From assembly GCA_004297985.1 (NCBI GenBank), contig SCRA01000001.1, forward strand, positions 1 to 52,134: a stretch of 52,134 nucleotides of DNA, in the 5' to 3' direction. The notes beneath the pieces are model-generated. The model saw nothing but the letters and a program-made list of their open reading frames with translations, was not told the DNA's origin and made no database searches. A program made the position numbers and the translations under genes. Source of the stretch: a bacterium (GTDB lineage: Bacteria > Vulcanimicrobiota > Vulcanimicrobiia > Vulcanimicrobiales > SCRA01). Every line of letters starts with the position of its first letter. Position 1 is the first letter of the stretch. Positions 32,959 to 41,954 of the stretch are shown in pieces.

Positions 32959-34173
32959 CTACGATCTAAAACGGCGGCAGAAGCCTCTGATCGCCTCAGC
33001 CAGCAGCGCCGGCTCTTCGTGCGCCGCGAAGTGCCCGCCCTTGGGCATGAGGGTGTACTGCTGCAGATTATAGCTGCGCTCGATCCATTCGCGGGGCGGC
33101 GGGGAGACCAGATCCGCAGGGAAGAGCAACGCGGCGGTCGGCTTCTCCACGCGTTCGCCTTCTCGCATGGGGGGTGCATGACGCGCGCCTTCGTAGTAGT
33201 ATCGCACGGAGGAAGCGATCGTCTGCGTCGTCCAGTAGATCATGACGTTGTCGAGCAGTTCGTCTCTCGTGAAGCGTCGCTCCACGTCTCCCCCGCAATC
33301 GCTCCATGAGCGGAACTTCTCGACGATCCAGGCCGCGAGGCCTACCGGCGAGTCGTTGAGCCCGTACGCGAGCGTCTGCGGCTTCGTCGCCTGCTCAAGC
33401 TGATATCCGCCTTCGGTACGGTCCCACTCGGCGACGCCGTCCTGGTAGGCGCGTTCCGCACTCGTCAGCGGCGCCGATCCTGGCCCGAGATAGGGGTCCG
33501 TCACGGCGAGCAGACAGATCCCATGCACCACGTCGGGATGCAAGCGTGCGATCCGGGTGGTGATGCCAGCACCGATATCGCCGCCTTCGGCGACGAATCT
33601 TGTATAGCCCAGGTGCTCGGTCATCAGTTTGGCCCAGAGCGTATGTGCCGGCACGAAGCCGCGCGCCGTTGGGCGTGACGAGAACCCGTAGCCAGGAACC
33701 GACGGAACGATCACGTCGAACGCGTCCCGTGGATCACCGCCGGCGGAAGCCGGATCGGTGAGCAACGGTATGATCGCCAACATCTCCGTGAAGCTGCTCG
33801 GCCAGCCATGCGTCATGATCAGGGGCAGCGGGGAGGGCCCCTTTCCCCGCGCGTGCACGAAGTGGATGTCGTAGCCGTCGATCGTGGCGAGCTCGTGCGG
33901 GAACGAATTGAGATACCGCTCCCGCGCGCGCCAGTCGTAGGCGCCCTTCCAGTAGGCGACGAGCTCGCGCATGTAGTCCAGGCTCGAGCCGTACTCCCAC
34001 CCGGCATCCAGGACCGCATCCGGGAGGCGCGCCGCCTCCAGGCGCGCATGCAGATCGGCGAGCACGGAGTCGGGAACGGCGATCGTATAGGGATCCACGT
34101 ATATCGTGCCTCGTGGCGCATTGGCGCCCGGCGAGAGGGATGAAACCGGGCGCGGCGTCACCACGAGGCGCAC
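32959..34173 (-). CDS. epoxide hydrolase (EHN plus alpha/beta hydrolase)
   Basis: A 404-residue protein. An N-terminal EHN domain (VPDSVLADLHARLEAARLPDA, ~33-145) precedes an alpha/beta-hydrolase core with the oxyanion motif HGWPSS, the nucleophile aspartate in EGGDIGA and the catalytic histidine in MPKGGHFAAHEEP near the C-terminus. This is the microsomal-type epoxide hydrolase layout; it opens epoxides to diols. The natural substrate is unknown. Its gene and the next lie in reverse between sbp and ftsA, where the ancestral division cluster should be continuous. Confidence 0.92.
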   Translation of the reverse strand: MRLVVTPRPVSSLSPGANAPRGTIYVDPYTIAVPDSVLADLHARLEAARLPDAVLDAGWEYGSSLDYMRELVAYWKGAYDWRARERYLNSFPHELATIDGYDIHFVHARGKGPSPLPLIMTHGWPSSFTEMLAIIPLLTDPASAGGDPRDAFDVIVPSVPGYGFSSRPTARGFVPAHTLWAKLMTEHLGYTRFVAEGGDIGAGITTRIARLHPDVVHGICLLAVTDPYLGPGSAPLTSAERAYQDGVAEWDRTEGGYQLEQATKPQTLAYGLNDSPVGLAAWIVEKFRSWSDCGGDVERRFTRDELLDNVMIYWTTQTIASSVRYYYEGARHAPPMREGERVEKPTAALLFPADLVSPPPREWIERSYNLQQYTLMPKGGHFAAHEEPALLAEAIRGFCRRFRS

Positions 34174-34194
34174 CGCACAACGCGCTGAGGAGCG

Positions 34195-34848
34195 CTAGTC
34201 GTTGCGGCGTGAGCCGCTCGCGTTGGCGAAGAGCTGAAGCAGGGCGATAAAGATGTTCACGAAGTCCAGGTAGATCGAGAGCGATAGTGTGACCGGCGTG
34301 TCGTAAGGCGCCGCGGCGCGCACGCGCGCGAAGTCCACCAGCGTCAGCAGCGCGAAGACCGCGAGCGTCCACCACGCGTACGTGCTGGGGGCCATGAAGT
34401 GGAGGAAGGCGCCGGCGATCCCCACGATCACCAAAGCGATCAGCGCGCCGAAGGCAATTCCCGAGAGGCGCCGGAAGTCGAAGGTGGAGGTATAGACCAG
34501 CGCGCCGAGCAGTCCCATACCGACCCCGGCGGTCAGTGCCGCTTCGCCAACTTGCGCGGAGCCGATAATGGCGGTGTAGCGTGCGATGATCGGCCCCAGC
34601 CAGACGCCGTCGGCGATGGCGAAGAGATAGAAGAGCCCCAGCGAGAGCGAGGCATTGGCGCGCGTCATCTGCACGGCGAAGATCAGCGCGAACGAGAGCA
34701 GCAGCGAGCCGAAGTAGATAACCGGCGGCGGGGCCGGCACGGCGTAGGCCGTGATCCCGGCCACGGCCAGCGCCCCGGCGGTGATGATCAGGACCTGACC
34801 CAGCAGGGCGCGGGTCCGAACGGCGGCGTTTGCGGCGTAGTCGTACAT
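34195..34848 (-). CDS. Bax inhibitor-1/YccA family membrane protein
   Basis: A 217-residue protein with about seven hydrophobic segments and the BI-1 pattern: an N-terminal charged region, FALIFAVQMTRANASLSLGLFYLFA, IARYTAIIGS, and a C-terminal SIYLDFVNIFIALLQLF. Bacterial YccA-type members sit in the inner membrane and in E. coli modulate the FtsH protease; eukaryotic relatives are calcium channels. The physiological role here is unknown. It is divergent from ftsA across a ~217-bp region, and 21 nt upstream of the epoxide hydrolase, its likely operon partner. Confidence 0.93.
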   Translation of the reverse strand: MYDYAANAAVRTRALLGQVLIITAGALAVAGITAYAVPAPPPVIYFGSLLLSFALIFAVQMTRANASLSLGLFYLFAIADGVWLGPIIARYTAIIGSAQVGEAALTAGVGMGLLGALVYTSTFDFRRLSGIAFGALIALVIVGIAGAFLHFMAPSTYAWWTLAVFALLTLVDFARVRAAAPYDTPVTLSLSIYLDFVNIFIALLQLFANASGSRRND

Positions 34849-35065
34849 GATACTCTTGGATACCCGTTCTTCGAGTGGCGAGTTTCAGGGCTGCGGTAGG
34901 GTCTAGCGCCTGCCTGCTTGCCACAATATCTAGGGGAGGCAATACGTGCGCTGCCCTATATTTCGTGGTTTTCCACCGTTTGTCCACAAGGGAGTCTCTC
35001 CCTCCCGCAGGAAGGAGCGGCGAAACCGGAACCAGCTACGGCCGGCGAGGAGAGCAGACGCGCGG
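34849..35065. promoter_or_regulatory. divergent control region between the BI-1-like gene and ftsA
   Basis: A ~217-bp stretch without a supported gene, including AT-richer patches (CACAATATCTAG near 34921; CCCTATATTTCG near 34955) that could hold promoters for ftsA. I could not place a -35/-10 pair with confidence. An open frame from 34946 would extend FtsA by 40 residues, but that part lacks similarity to FtsA. Confidence 0.35.
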
Positions 35066-36292
35066 ATGCCCAAACAGGAGACGATAGCCGGGCTCGACGT
35101 GGGGACCACCAAGACCTGCGCCGTCGTCGCATCCTACGGCCCCGAGGGCCTGGAGATCATCGGCGTCGGCGAGGCCCCCAGCAGCGGCCTGCGCAAGGGC
35201 GTGGTGACGGATCTCGATCAGACCGTGAAGTCGATCGAGTCCGCGTGCGAAAAGGCCGAGCGCATGGCCGGAGTCAATATCACAGGCGTCTACGTCGGCG
35301 TTACCGGCGAGCATGTCAAGAGCCGCAACAACCACGGTGTCGTAGCCGTCTCCGGCGAGGACCGCGAAGTCGTAGCCGCCGACGTTACACGCGTGGTCGA
35401 GGCTTCGAAGATCATCGATCTCGACGCCAACCGCCAGATCCTCCATGCCTTGCCGCGCTCGTACGCCATCGACGGCCAGGACGGCGTCATGGATCCCGTG
35501 GGCATGGCCGGCCAGCGTTTGGAAGTGGATACGCACATCGTCACCGCCGGCTCCACGTTCTTGGCCAACGTCCTCAAGTGCGTCCACCGCGCGGGCCTCG
35601 AGACGCGCGGCGTGGTCTTCGAGCCTTTGGCCAGTTGCGCCGCGACCCTGCTCCCCGAGGAGCGCCACATCGGCGTGGTCCTGCTGGATATCGGCGGCGG
35701 CACCACGGACGTCGCAGTCTACGCGGGCGGCGGCGTGGTGCATTCCGCCGCGATCCCGGTGGGCGGCAACATCCTGACCAACGACATTGCGGTGGGCCTC
35801 AAGACGACGCTCGCCGAGGCCGAGCAGATCAAGCGCATGTACGGTACCGCCTCGTTCGTGCGCAGCGAGCGCGATGAGACGCCCATCGAAGTGAAGATGC
35901 TCGACGGGCGCGCCACGCGGTCGGCCACCATCGGCGAGCTGCGCGGCATCATCGGCCCGCGCGTGCAGGAGCTCTTCCGCCTGATTAAGCGCGAGCTGGT
36001 AGAGCATGCTCCGCGCGACCTCATCCTCGGCGAAGTCGTGCTTACCGGCGGAGGCGCCCTGCTCCCCGATTTGGACGCGGCGGCGCAGGAGTTCTTTGGA
36101 CTCCCCGTGCGCGTCGGCGTTCCGCAGAACGTCGGCGGCCTCACCGAGTCGGTGCGCAACCCCGCCTACGCGACGGCCGTGGGCCTGGTGATCTTTGGAC
36201 CCAATTCGGAGCAGGCACCGCGCGCGGCGCGCCGCAACGGTGCTAGCTTCATCTCGCGTATCTCCGCCTGGCTCTCCGACCTGTGGTCGTGA
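35066..36292 (+). CDS. ftsA: cell division actin-like protein FtsA
   Basis: A 408-residue FtsA. The actin-like fold begins IAGLDVGTTKTCAVVASYG (phosphate-1), has an SHS2 (1C) domain with TDLDQTVKSIESACEKAE and GVTGEHVKS, then VVLLDIGGGTTDVAVYAGGG (phosphate-2) and VVLTGGGALLPDLD (adenosine site). The final residues FISRISAWLSDLW form an amphipathic helix that tethers FtsA, and with it FtsZ, to the membrane. ATG 35066 gives the standard N-terminus; an AGGAG lies about 12 nt upstream. ftsZ follows 42 nt later. Confidence 0.97.
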   Translation: MPKQETIAGLDVGTTKTCAVVASYGPEGLEIIGVGEAPSSGLRKGVVTDLDQTVKSIESACEKAERMAGVNITGVYVGVTGEHVKSRNNHGVVAVSGEDREVVAADVTRVVEASKIIDLDANRQILHALPRSYAIDGQDGVMDPVGMAGQRLEVDTHIVTAGSTFLANVLKCVHRAGLETRGVVFEPLASCAATLLPEERHIGVVLLDIGGGTTDVAVYAGGGVVHSAAIPVGGNILTNDIAVGLKTTLAEAEQIKRMYGTASFVRSERDETPIEVKMLDGRATRSATIGELRGIIGPRVQELFRLIKRELVEHAPRDLILGEVVLTGGGALLPDLDAAAQEFFGLPVRVGVPQNVGGLTESVRNPAYATAVGLVIFGPNSEQAPRAARRNGASFISRISAWLSDLWS

Positions 36293-36334
36293 ATGGACCC
36301 GCAACTCGAGCTTACGCTCACCCCGGAGGAATCG

Positions 36335-37402
36335 ATGGCTGAAAGCAAGCGTTACGTTCCCGATCATGCCGCGACGATCAAAGTGATCGGTCTGGGCGGT
36401 GGTGGCTCCAATGCGGTCAACCGCATGATCGACGCCGGGCTCCAAGGCGTTGAGTTCTTCGCCATCAATACCGACGTGCAGGCGCTCAAGGGCTGTCGCA
36501 CGGAGAACCGTATTCAGATCGGCAACGGGTTGACGCGCGGCCTGGGCGCCGGCGCCAATCCCGATACGGGGCGTCAAGCCGCCGACGAATCTCGCGAGGA
36601 CCTGGCCATGGTGATCGACGGGGCCGACCTCGTCTTCATTACGGCGGGCATGGGCGGCGGGACGGGCTCGGGCGCCGCGCCGGTGGCCGCCGAGATCGCT
36701 CGCGAGTCCGGCGCGCTGACCATCGCCGTCGTGACCAAGCCCTTCGCCTTCGAGGGGCGCAAGCGCATGCAGGTGGCCGAGCGCGCCATCGCCGAGCTGG
36801 AGAGCAAGGTCGACACGCTGATCACCATCCCCAACGAGCGTTTGATGCAGATCATCGAGAAGCGCACGCCGCTGCAGGAGGCCTTCGGTTACGCCGACGA
36901 CATCCTGCGCCAGGGCATTCAGGGCATCAGCGACCTGATCACGCAGCCGGGGCTCATCAACCTCGACTTCGCCGACGTCAAGGCGATCATGACGGAGGCA
37001 GGCTCCGCGATGATGGGCATCGGCATGGGCTCCGGCGAGCACCGCGCCGCTGACGCCGCGCAGAAGGCCATCGCCTCGCCGTTACTCGAGACCACGATCG
37101 AAGGCGCGCGCGGCGTGATCTTCAACGTTACCGGCGGCCCCGATCTCTCGATGTACGAAGTGAACGAAGCGGCCGAGATGATCGCGCGAGCGGTCGACTC
37201 GGAGGCGAACATCATCTTCGGCGCCACGGTCGACCCCGAGCTCGGCGAGCGCGTGCGCATCACGGTGCTCGCTGCGGGCTTCGGTGCCCGCACGCGTCGC
37301 AACGGTATTGCCTTCACCGCCGGGGAGACGCCGTTCGAGAAGATTGCACCGCTCAACATGGACGACATCGAGGTGCCGGCGTTCCTGCGCTACCGCAGTT
37401 AG
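36335..37402 (+). CDS. ftsZ: cell division GTPase FtsZ, very short linker
   Basis: A 355-residue tubulin homologue that forms the Z-ring. Seen: [15 protein letters not shown] (17-31), the tubulin signature [10 protein letters not shown] (~107-116), the T7-loop region [13 protein letters not shown] with the catalytic aspartate, and a C-terminal peptide [12 protein letters not shown] that binds FtsA and others. The linker between the GTPase body (ending near GARTRR) and this peptide is only about 20 residues, against ~50 in E. coli. ATG 36335 is preferred for its GGAGGA upstream; ATG 36293 lacks a ribosome site. Confidence 0.97.
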   Translation: MAESKRYVPDHAATIKVIGLGGGGSNAVNRMIDAGLQGVEFFAINTDVQALKGCRTENRIQIGNGLTRGLGAGANPDTGRQAADESREDLAMVIDGADLVFITAGMGGGTGSGAAPVAAEIARESGALTIAVVTKPFAFEGRKRMQVAERAIAELESKVDTLITIPNERLMQIIEKRTPLQEAFGYADDILRQGIQGISDLITQPGLINLDFADVKAIMTEAGSAMMGIGMGSGEHRAADAAQKAIASPLLETTIEGARGVIFNVTGGPDLSMYEVNEAAEMIARAVDSEANIIFGATVDPELGERVRITVLAAGFGARTRRNGIAFTAGETPFEKIAPLNMDDIEVPAFLRYRS

Positions 37403-37446
37403 TGTCCTAGCCGTCTAGAGAGCGGGCGGCGGGGCACTCCGGCGAT

Positions 37447-38004
37447 GTGAGTCGTTCCGCTGTTTCTCGTTCGCTCGCGCCCGCCGCCGTCGCCCTCCTC
37501 GCGACGGCGGTACTGTTCGCATCCGTCGATCTCGTGCACTCCCTCTGGCGGGTGCACGCTTTCGCCCAGCAGATCGCAAGCAACCGGCGCGCGATCGCGG
37601 TGGCATATCGCCAACTCGGTGACCTCGCCGCCTTGCGTGCGCGCCGCGCACGTCTGACGGCGCGTCTAGCCCACCATCGGCGGCACGACGCCGGTGCCTG
37701 GCTCGGGAACGTCGAGCGTGCGGCGCAGCGCCGGGGGCTGACGCTGCTGGCCGTCCATCCAGTGGAGGACGCCACGCACGGCCGCGCACCCGTGGGAGAT
37801 TTCACGCGCCGTGCCGCCGAGGTGCGTCTACGCGGCGGATGGCGCGCCGTCGGCGGCTGGCTCGGTGCACTCGCCGATATGCCGGGCATCGTGGAGGTGG
37901 AGCGCATCGCAGTCGAGCCCGTGCACGGCGAGAGAACGGACGCGCTGGAGACACGCGCCGTGCTGATCTTTTCGACGCCGCATCGGCACGAGGGCGGAGC
38001 GTGA
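37447..38004 (+). CDS. PilO-like type IV pilus/secretion inner-membrane protein
   Basis: A 185-residue bitopic protein: a short basic start, a membrane helix (~9-31), an arginine-rich coiled-coil-like region (~35-75), then a ferredoxin-like domain (AGAWLGNVERAAQRRGLTLLAV..VRLRGGWRAVGGWLGALADMPGIVEVERI). This is the PilO (or GspM) layout. Its partners PilP and secretin follow with overlapping codons. PilM and PilN, normally upstream, are missing; ftsA-ftsZ take their place. The GTG start lacks a strong ribosome site. PilO versus GspM cannot be settled here. Confidence 0.72.
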   Translation: MSRSAVSRSLAPAAVALLATAVLFASVDLVHSLWRVHAFAQQIASNRRAIAVAYRQLGDLAALRARRARLTARLAHHRRHDAGAWLGNVERAAQRRGLTLLAVHPVEDATHGRAPVGDFTRRAAEVRLRGGWRAVGGWLGALADMPGIVEVERIAVEPVHGERTDALETRAVLIFSTPHRHEGGA

Positions 38005-38465
38005 AGCGACCGCTGCAGGTCGCGATCGCCCTTGCGCCGGGATGCGTTCTGTTGATTGCCGCAAGCCTGATCGCGAGCGACGGTGCGCCACGGCCCGCGC
38101 GTGCTGCCGCCGCCATCTCCGCGCGCCGGCCGTCGACTCAGCTCGACACCGCGCGCGCGTTCGTCTCCCCGCCGCTCGGGCGCGATCCCTTCGCGCCTCC
38201 CCCCGGCGCGAGGGGCGACGAGCCGCCGCCGCCGCCCCCAACGCAATCCGCGCCGCATAACGGCACCCCGGCGGCTCTGCCCATCTTGCGCGCCGTCGTC
38301 GTGGGCGAGCGCTCCGTAGCGCTGCTCGACATCGGCGGGGGAACGGTCCTGGCGCATGAGGGCGATCCGGCCGGAGCGTGGCGCGTTGCGGTGATCTCCG
38401 CGGGTACCGCTCACCTGGTGCGCGCCGGCGCCGAGTTGACGCTGCGCGTGGAGGAACGCCTGTGA
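38001..38465 (+). CDS. PilP/GspC-like periplasmic protein
   Basis: A 154-residue protein with an N-terminal signal/anchor (~7-25), the GRDPFAPPP motif that opens PilP and GspC periplasmic domains, a proline-rich linker (PPPPPP near 78), and a small beta-domain: LRAVVVGERSVALLDIGGG, then GAWRVAVISAGTAHLVRAGAELTLRV. PilP links the inner-membrane PilNO complex to the secretin. It overlaps the PilO-like gene and the secretin by 4 nt each (GTGA). Confidence 0.72.
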   Translation: MKRPLQVAIALAPGCVLLIAASLIASDGAPRPARAAAAISARRPSTQLDTARAFVSPPLGRDPFAPPPGARGDEPPPPPPTQSAPHNGTPAALPILRAVVVGERSVALLDIGGGTVLAHEGDPAGAWRVAVISAGTAHLVRAGAELTLRVEERL

Positions 38466-39856
38466 TTCGCAGCGTGTGCGGTGCGCTCGCGCTGCTGCTC
38501 TTGTTCGCGATCGTCGCGCCTTCGCGCGCAGGCGTGCCGCACGGCAATCGGATCGATCTCGACGTGCACGATGCCGAAGCCGTCGACGTCCTGCGCCTCT
38601 TGGCGGTGGAGTCGGGAGCGAACCTCGTTGCCGACGCCAGTCTTCCACGCGTGCGCCTCTCGCTGCGCTTGCATGGGGTGACGCTCGAGCGTGCCTTGGA
38701 CGCGGTCGCGAGCGCAGGCGGTCTGGCGATCCATCGCGATGGCGACGTGATCGTCGTCGGCGGCGTGGAGGCGATGAATCGCGCCTACGGCGACGACGGC
38801 GGCGGGTTGGAGACGGCCGTCCTGCGTTTGGAGAACGCCCATCCGGTGGACGTGGCTGCGGGCTTGCGCGCAGCGCTGCCCGTGGGAACGGTCGTTGTTC
38901 CCGATGGGAGAAGCGGGACGCTGGTGGTCGAGGGCGCGCACGGCGTGGTGGAGCGTGCGCGGCACCTGGCGGCGACGTTGGACGTGGCGGTGGTCGGGGG
39001 CGGAGGTGCACTGGGCACGGCAAGCGCGATTCCGCTGAAGTACCTGCGCCCCAGCGAAGTCACCACGCAGCTCAAGGGCATGCTCCCCGATGGAAGCTAC
39101 CTTGCCGACGACCGGCAGAACGCCGTCGTGGTGTCGGGCGGCCCGCTCTTGGCGGCCCGTGCGCGCGCCTTGCTCTCCGCGCTCGACGTTCCAGCGCCGC
39201 AAGTCACCTTCGACGTGCGCGTGCTCGACGTGACCCCGCGCGACCGCACCCAGAACATCGGCGTGCTCTGGGGATCGCTTGGCGCAGGGGCCTTCTCGCC
39301 GGGGCAGATCGACCTCTCGACGACCAATGGGCGCGCCTTCACCGCCGCCGGCGCCGCGCTCGACGCGCGCATCGGCGCACTGGTCTCCACGGCGCAAGCT
39401 CGCGTGCTGGCAGAGCCGAAGATCACGGTGCTCAACAACCACGAAGCCTCGTTGCTGGTGGGCGAGACCTATCCCTTGACACAGATCGACTTGCGTACGG
39501 GGCAAGTGAGCGTGCAGTATCTGGACATCGGCGTGAAGCTGCGCCTCACGCCCACGATCGGCGCCGGCGGCACGATCGTCGCGGAACTCCATCCGGAGTA
39601 CAGCACGGTGATCGGCAACGCGGGCGTGGGCAACTATCCTATCATCGGCAACCGCAAGATCGATGCGGTTCTGCGCGTGCGCAAAGGCGAGGCGATCGTC
39701 CTGGGCGGCATGCTGGAGGAGATCGACTCGCAAACCGTCTCCAAGGTACCCGTGCTGGGGGACGTGCCCGTCTTCGGCGGTCTCTTCCGAAACCGCAGCG
39801 CCCACGAGCGGCGCGATGAAGTCATCTTCGTCATCAGCCCGCACATCGTGGAGTAA
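38462..39856 (+). CDS. pilQ: secretin (PilQ/GspD family)
   Basis: A 464-residue outer-membrane channel subunit. A signal peptide (~1-22) is followed by an STN-like N0 domain (IDLDVHDAEAVDVLRLLAVESGANLV), N1-type domains (AIPLKYLRPSEVTTQLKGMLP), and the secretin core: VTFDVRVLDVTPRDRTQNIGV, LAEPKITVLNNHEASLLVGE, a gate region, then VLGGMLEE..VPVLGDVPVFGGLFRNR. It is shorter than typical PilQ (no AMIN domains seen). It implies an outer membrane in this organism. Start GTG 38462 overlaps the PilP-like stop. Pili, DNA uptake or secretion remain open. Confidence 0.92.
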   Translation: MIRSVCGALALLLLFAIVAPSRAGVPHGNRIDLDVHDAEAVDVLRLLAVESGANLVADASLPRVRLSLRLHGVTLERALDAVASAGGLAIHRDGDVIVVGGVEAMNRAYGDDGGGLETAVLRLENAHPVDVAAGLRAALPVGTVVVPDGRSGTLVVEGAHGVVERARHLAATLDVAVVGGGGALGTASAIPLKYLRPSEVTTQLKGMLPDGSYLADDRQNAVVVSGGPLLAARARALLSALDVPAPQVTFDVRVLDVTPRDRTQNIGVLWGSLGAGAFSPGQIDLSTTNGRAFTAAGAALDARIGALVSTAQARVLAEPKITVLNNHEASLLVGETYPLTQIDLRTGQVSVQYLDIGVKLRLTPTIGAGGTIVAELHPEYSTVIGNAGVGNYPIIGNRKIDAVLRVRKGEAIVLGGMLEEIDSQTVSKVPVLGDVPVFGGLFRNRSAHERRDEVIFVISPHIVE

Positions 39857-39918
39857 GGGCTGTGCCCGCCGCGCAGCCGGCGGCGGGGAGACATGCGCGC
39901 CGCGTCGAAACGCCAGCC

Positions 39919-40284
39919 ATGCAGTTCGAGGAGTTCTGGCCTCGGTATCTTCGGGCACATGCCAACCCAAGCACGCGCACCGTCCACGTCGCCGGGATGC
40001 TCGTCGGCGTCGGCATCGCGGTGTATGCCGTGGCTTTGCGCCGCCCGGCCTTGCTTGCGGCGGCGCTAGCCGCCGGTTATGCCCCGGCCTGGCTCTCGCA
40101 TCTGTTGATCGAGCGTAACCGCCCGGAGACATTTCGCGAGCCTGTGCTCTCGCTCCAAGCGGACTTCGCCATGGTCGCGCACGCGCTGCGCGGCACCCTT
40201 GGCCGCGAGCTCGACGGCGCACTCGGCAAAGCGGGCTCCGCCGCCGGCATCGGCCCCGCCGATGATCTCTACACCACGCGGTAG
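39919..40284 (+). CDS. Mpo1-like (DUF962) membrane protein
   Basis: A 121-residue DUF962 protein. The conserved core is visible: AHANPSTRTVHVAGML with the histidine after NP..R, two hydrophobic segments, then LSHLLIERNRPETFREPVLSLQADFAMVAHALRG. Yeast Mpo1 is an iron-dependent dioxygenase that alpha-oxidises 2-hydroxy fatty acids; most bacterial members are untested. ATG 39919 is chosen because similarity begins there; the frame is open from GTG 39862. It is 9 nt before aroC and probably co-transcribed. Confidence 0.88.
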   Translation: MQFEEFWPRYLRAHANPSTRTVHVAGMLVGVGIAVYAVALRRPALLAAALAAGYAPAWLSHLLIERNRPETFREPVLSLQADFAMVAHALRGTLGRELDGALGKAGSAAGIGPADDLYTTR

Positions 40285-40293
40285 GACTCCAAC

Positions 40294-41457
40294 ATGTTTC
40301 GCTACTTAACGGCCGGCGAGTCGCACGGCCCGGCACTGGTCGGCATCCTCGACGGCATCCCCGCGGGGCTGCGCCTCGACGTCGATCGCATCAACGCAGC
40401 GCTGGCGCGCCGCCAAGGCGGCTACGGCCGCGGCGGGCGCATGAAGATCGAGAAGGACGCCATCGAGTTCCTTGCAGGCCTGCGCGGCGGCACCACGCTG
40501 GGCTCGCCGCTCTGCGTGATGGTGCGCAATCGCGACTTCGAGAACGTGCGCGCCCTCATGGATCCGCTCACCGGCGCCGGCAAGCCCATTACCAACCCGC
40601 GCCCGGGGCACGCCGATTTCGCCGGCGCGTTGAAGTTCCGTCACCGCGATCTGCGCAACGTGCTCGAGCGCGCCAGCGCCCGCGAGACGGCGTTGCGCGT
40701 GGCGCTTGGCGCCATCTGCGCGCAGCTGCTCGAGCGCTTCGGGGCGCGCATCGCTTCCTACGTCACGCGCATCGGGCCCGTCGAGGCTCCCGTGTGCGAA
40801 GAGTTCCCGGCGCCCGAAGTCGTCGACGCCTCCGACGTGCGCTGCCCGGACGAGGCGGCCGGTGCACGCATGATCGCTGAGATCGATGCGGCCAAGGCCT
40901 CCGGCGATACCCTGGGCGGCCAATTCGAAGTACGCGTCACAGGCATGCCGGTGGGCATCGGCTCGAACCGACAGCCGGCGGAGCGCCTCGACGGCGTGAT
41001 CGCCGGAAGCGTCATGGGGATGCAGACGGTACGCGCCGTGGAGATCGGCGCGGGGGCGGCCGTCGCCGCCACACCGGGCTCGCAGGCGCATGACACGTTC
41101 GCCATCGACCAAGGCCAGCTCGTGCGCGGCTCCAACCGCGCCGGCGGCATCGAGGGGGGCATGTCCAACGGCCAGGACATCATCGTGCGCGTCTCCGTGA
41201 AGCCGATTCCCACGCTGATGAAGGCGCTCCCCTCCGTCAACCTGCATGAAGGCCAGACCGCCCCGGCCGCCATCGTGCGCAGCGACGTCTGCGTGGTTCC
41301 CGCCGGCTCGATCGTCGGCGAGGCGATGGTGGCGCTCGCCCTGGTCGCGCCCTTCCTCGACAAGTATGGCGGCGACTCGATGGAGGAGGTGCTCGACAAC
41401 TTCCGCCGTTCGCAGGAGGCCGCCGCGGGGATCTTCCCCAACGTCGCGCTCTCGTGA
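40294..41457 (+). CDS. aroC: chorismate synthase
   Basis: A 387-residue FMN-dependent enzyme for the last shikimate step, EPSP to chorismate. Motifs: TAGESHGPALVGILDGIPAG at the N-terminus, RRQGGYGRGGRMKIEKD, RPGHADFAGALKF, RASARETALRVALGA, GGIEGGMSNGQDI and the closing KYGGDSMEEVLDNF. Length fits the bacterial family. The final codons overlap aroK by 4 nt (GTGA). Confidence 0.98.
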   Translation: MFRYLTAGESHGPALVGILDGIPAGLRLDVDRINAALARRQGGYGRGGRMKIEKDAIEFLAGLRGGTTLGSPLCVMVRNRDFENVRALMDPLTGAGKPITNPRPGHADFAGALKFRHRDLRNVLERASARETALRVALGAICAQLLERFGARIASYVTRIGPVEAPVCEEFPAPEVVDASDVRCPDEAAGARMIAEIDAAKASGDTLGGQFEVRVTGMPVGIGSNRQPAERLDGVIAGSVMGMQTVRAVEIGAGAAVAATPGSQAHDTFAIDQGQLVRGSNRAGGIEGGMSNGQDIIVRVSVKPIPTLMKALPSVNLHEGQTAPAAIVRSDVCVVPAGSIVGEAMVALALVAPFLDKYGGDSMEEVLDNFRRSQEAAAGIFPNVALS

Positions 41458-41954
41458 CGCCGCTGGTCCTGATAGGCTTCATGTGTGCCGGGAAGAGCAC
41501 CGTGGGGCGCCTCTGCGCGCAGCGCCTTGGCTTGCCGTTCGTGGATACCGATGATGAGATCGAGCGCCTCCACGCACCCATCGACGAGCTTTTCACGGCA
41601 CGCGGCGAAGTGGAGTTCCGGCGCATCGAGCGCGAAGTCGTCGACGCCGTGCTGCAGCGCGAAGGCGTGGTGGCGCTGGGTGGCGGCGCCTTCGCCCAGC
41701 CCGGAGCCGCAGAGGCGATCCTGGCGCGCGGCCGCGTGGTTTGGCTGCGGGTAGCTCCCGAGCACGTGCTGGCGCGTGCCGGCGACCGCGTGCGCCCGCT
41801 CTTGGGCACGGCACCCACGCGCGAGGGTGTCGAGGAGCTGATGCGCGCGCGCGATCCGCTCTACGCGCGCGCCCATCTGAGCGTCGGCGCCGGCGGTGAT
41901 CCGGCGGCGGTCGCGAAGCGCGTGTGCGCATGGTACGCGGGAGTGAGGTCGTGA
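41454..41954 (+). CDS. aroK: shikimate kinase
   Basis: A 166-residue kinase with the Walker A motif GFMCAGKSTVGR (~6-17), the DTDDEIER shikimate-binding segment, FRRIEREVV, and GGGAFAQP. It phosphorylates shikimate at O3. GTG 41454 lies in the aroC stop overlap, and its own stop overlaps the aroB GTG, giving an uninterrupted aroC-K-B translation chain. Confidence 0.96.
   Translation: MTPLVLIGFMCAGKSTVGRLCAQRLGLPFVDTDDEIERLHAPIDELFTARGEVEFRRIEREVVDAVLQREGVVALGGGAFAQPGAAEAILARGRVVWLRVAPEHVLARAGDRVRPLLGTAPTREGVEELMRARDPLYARAHLSVGAGGDPAAVAKRVCAWYAGVRS

Noticed and set aside
36293-36334. 14-codon N-terminal extension of FtsZ from ATG 36293
   Set aside because: It lacks a ribosome site, while ATG 36335 has GGAGGA at proper spacing and gives the normal FtsZ start.
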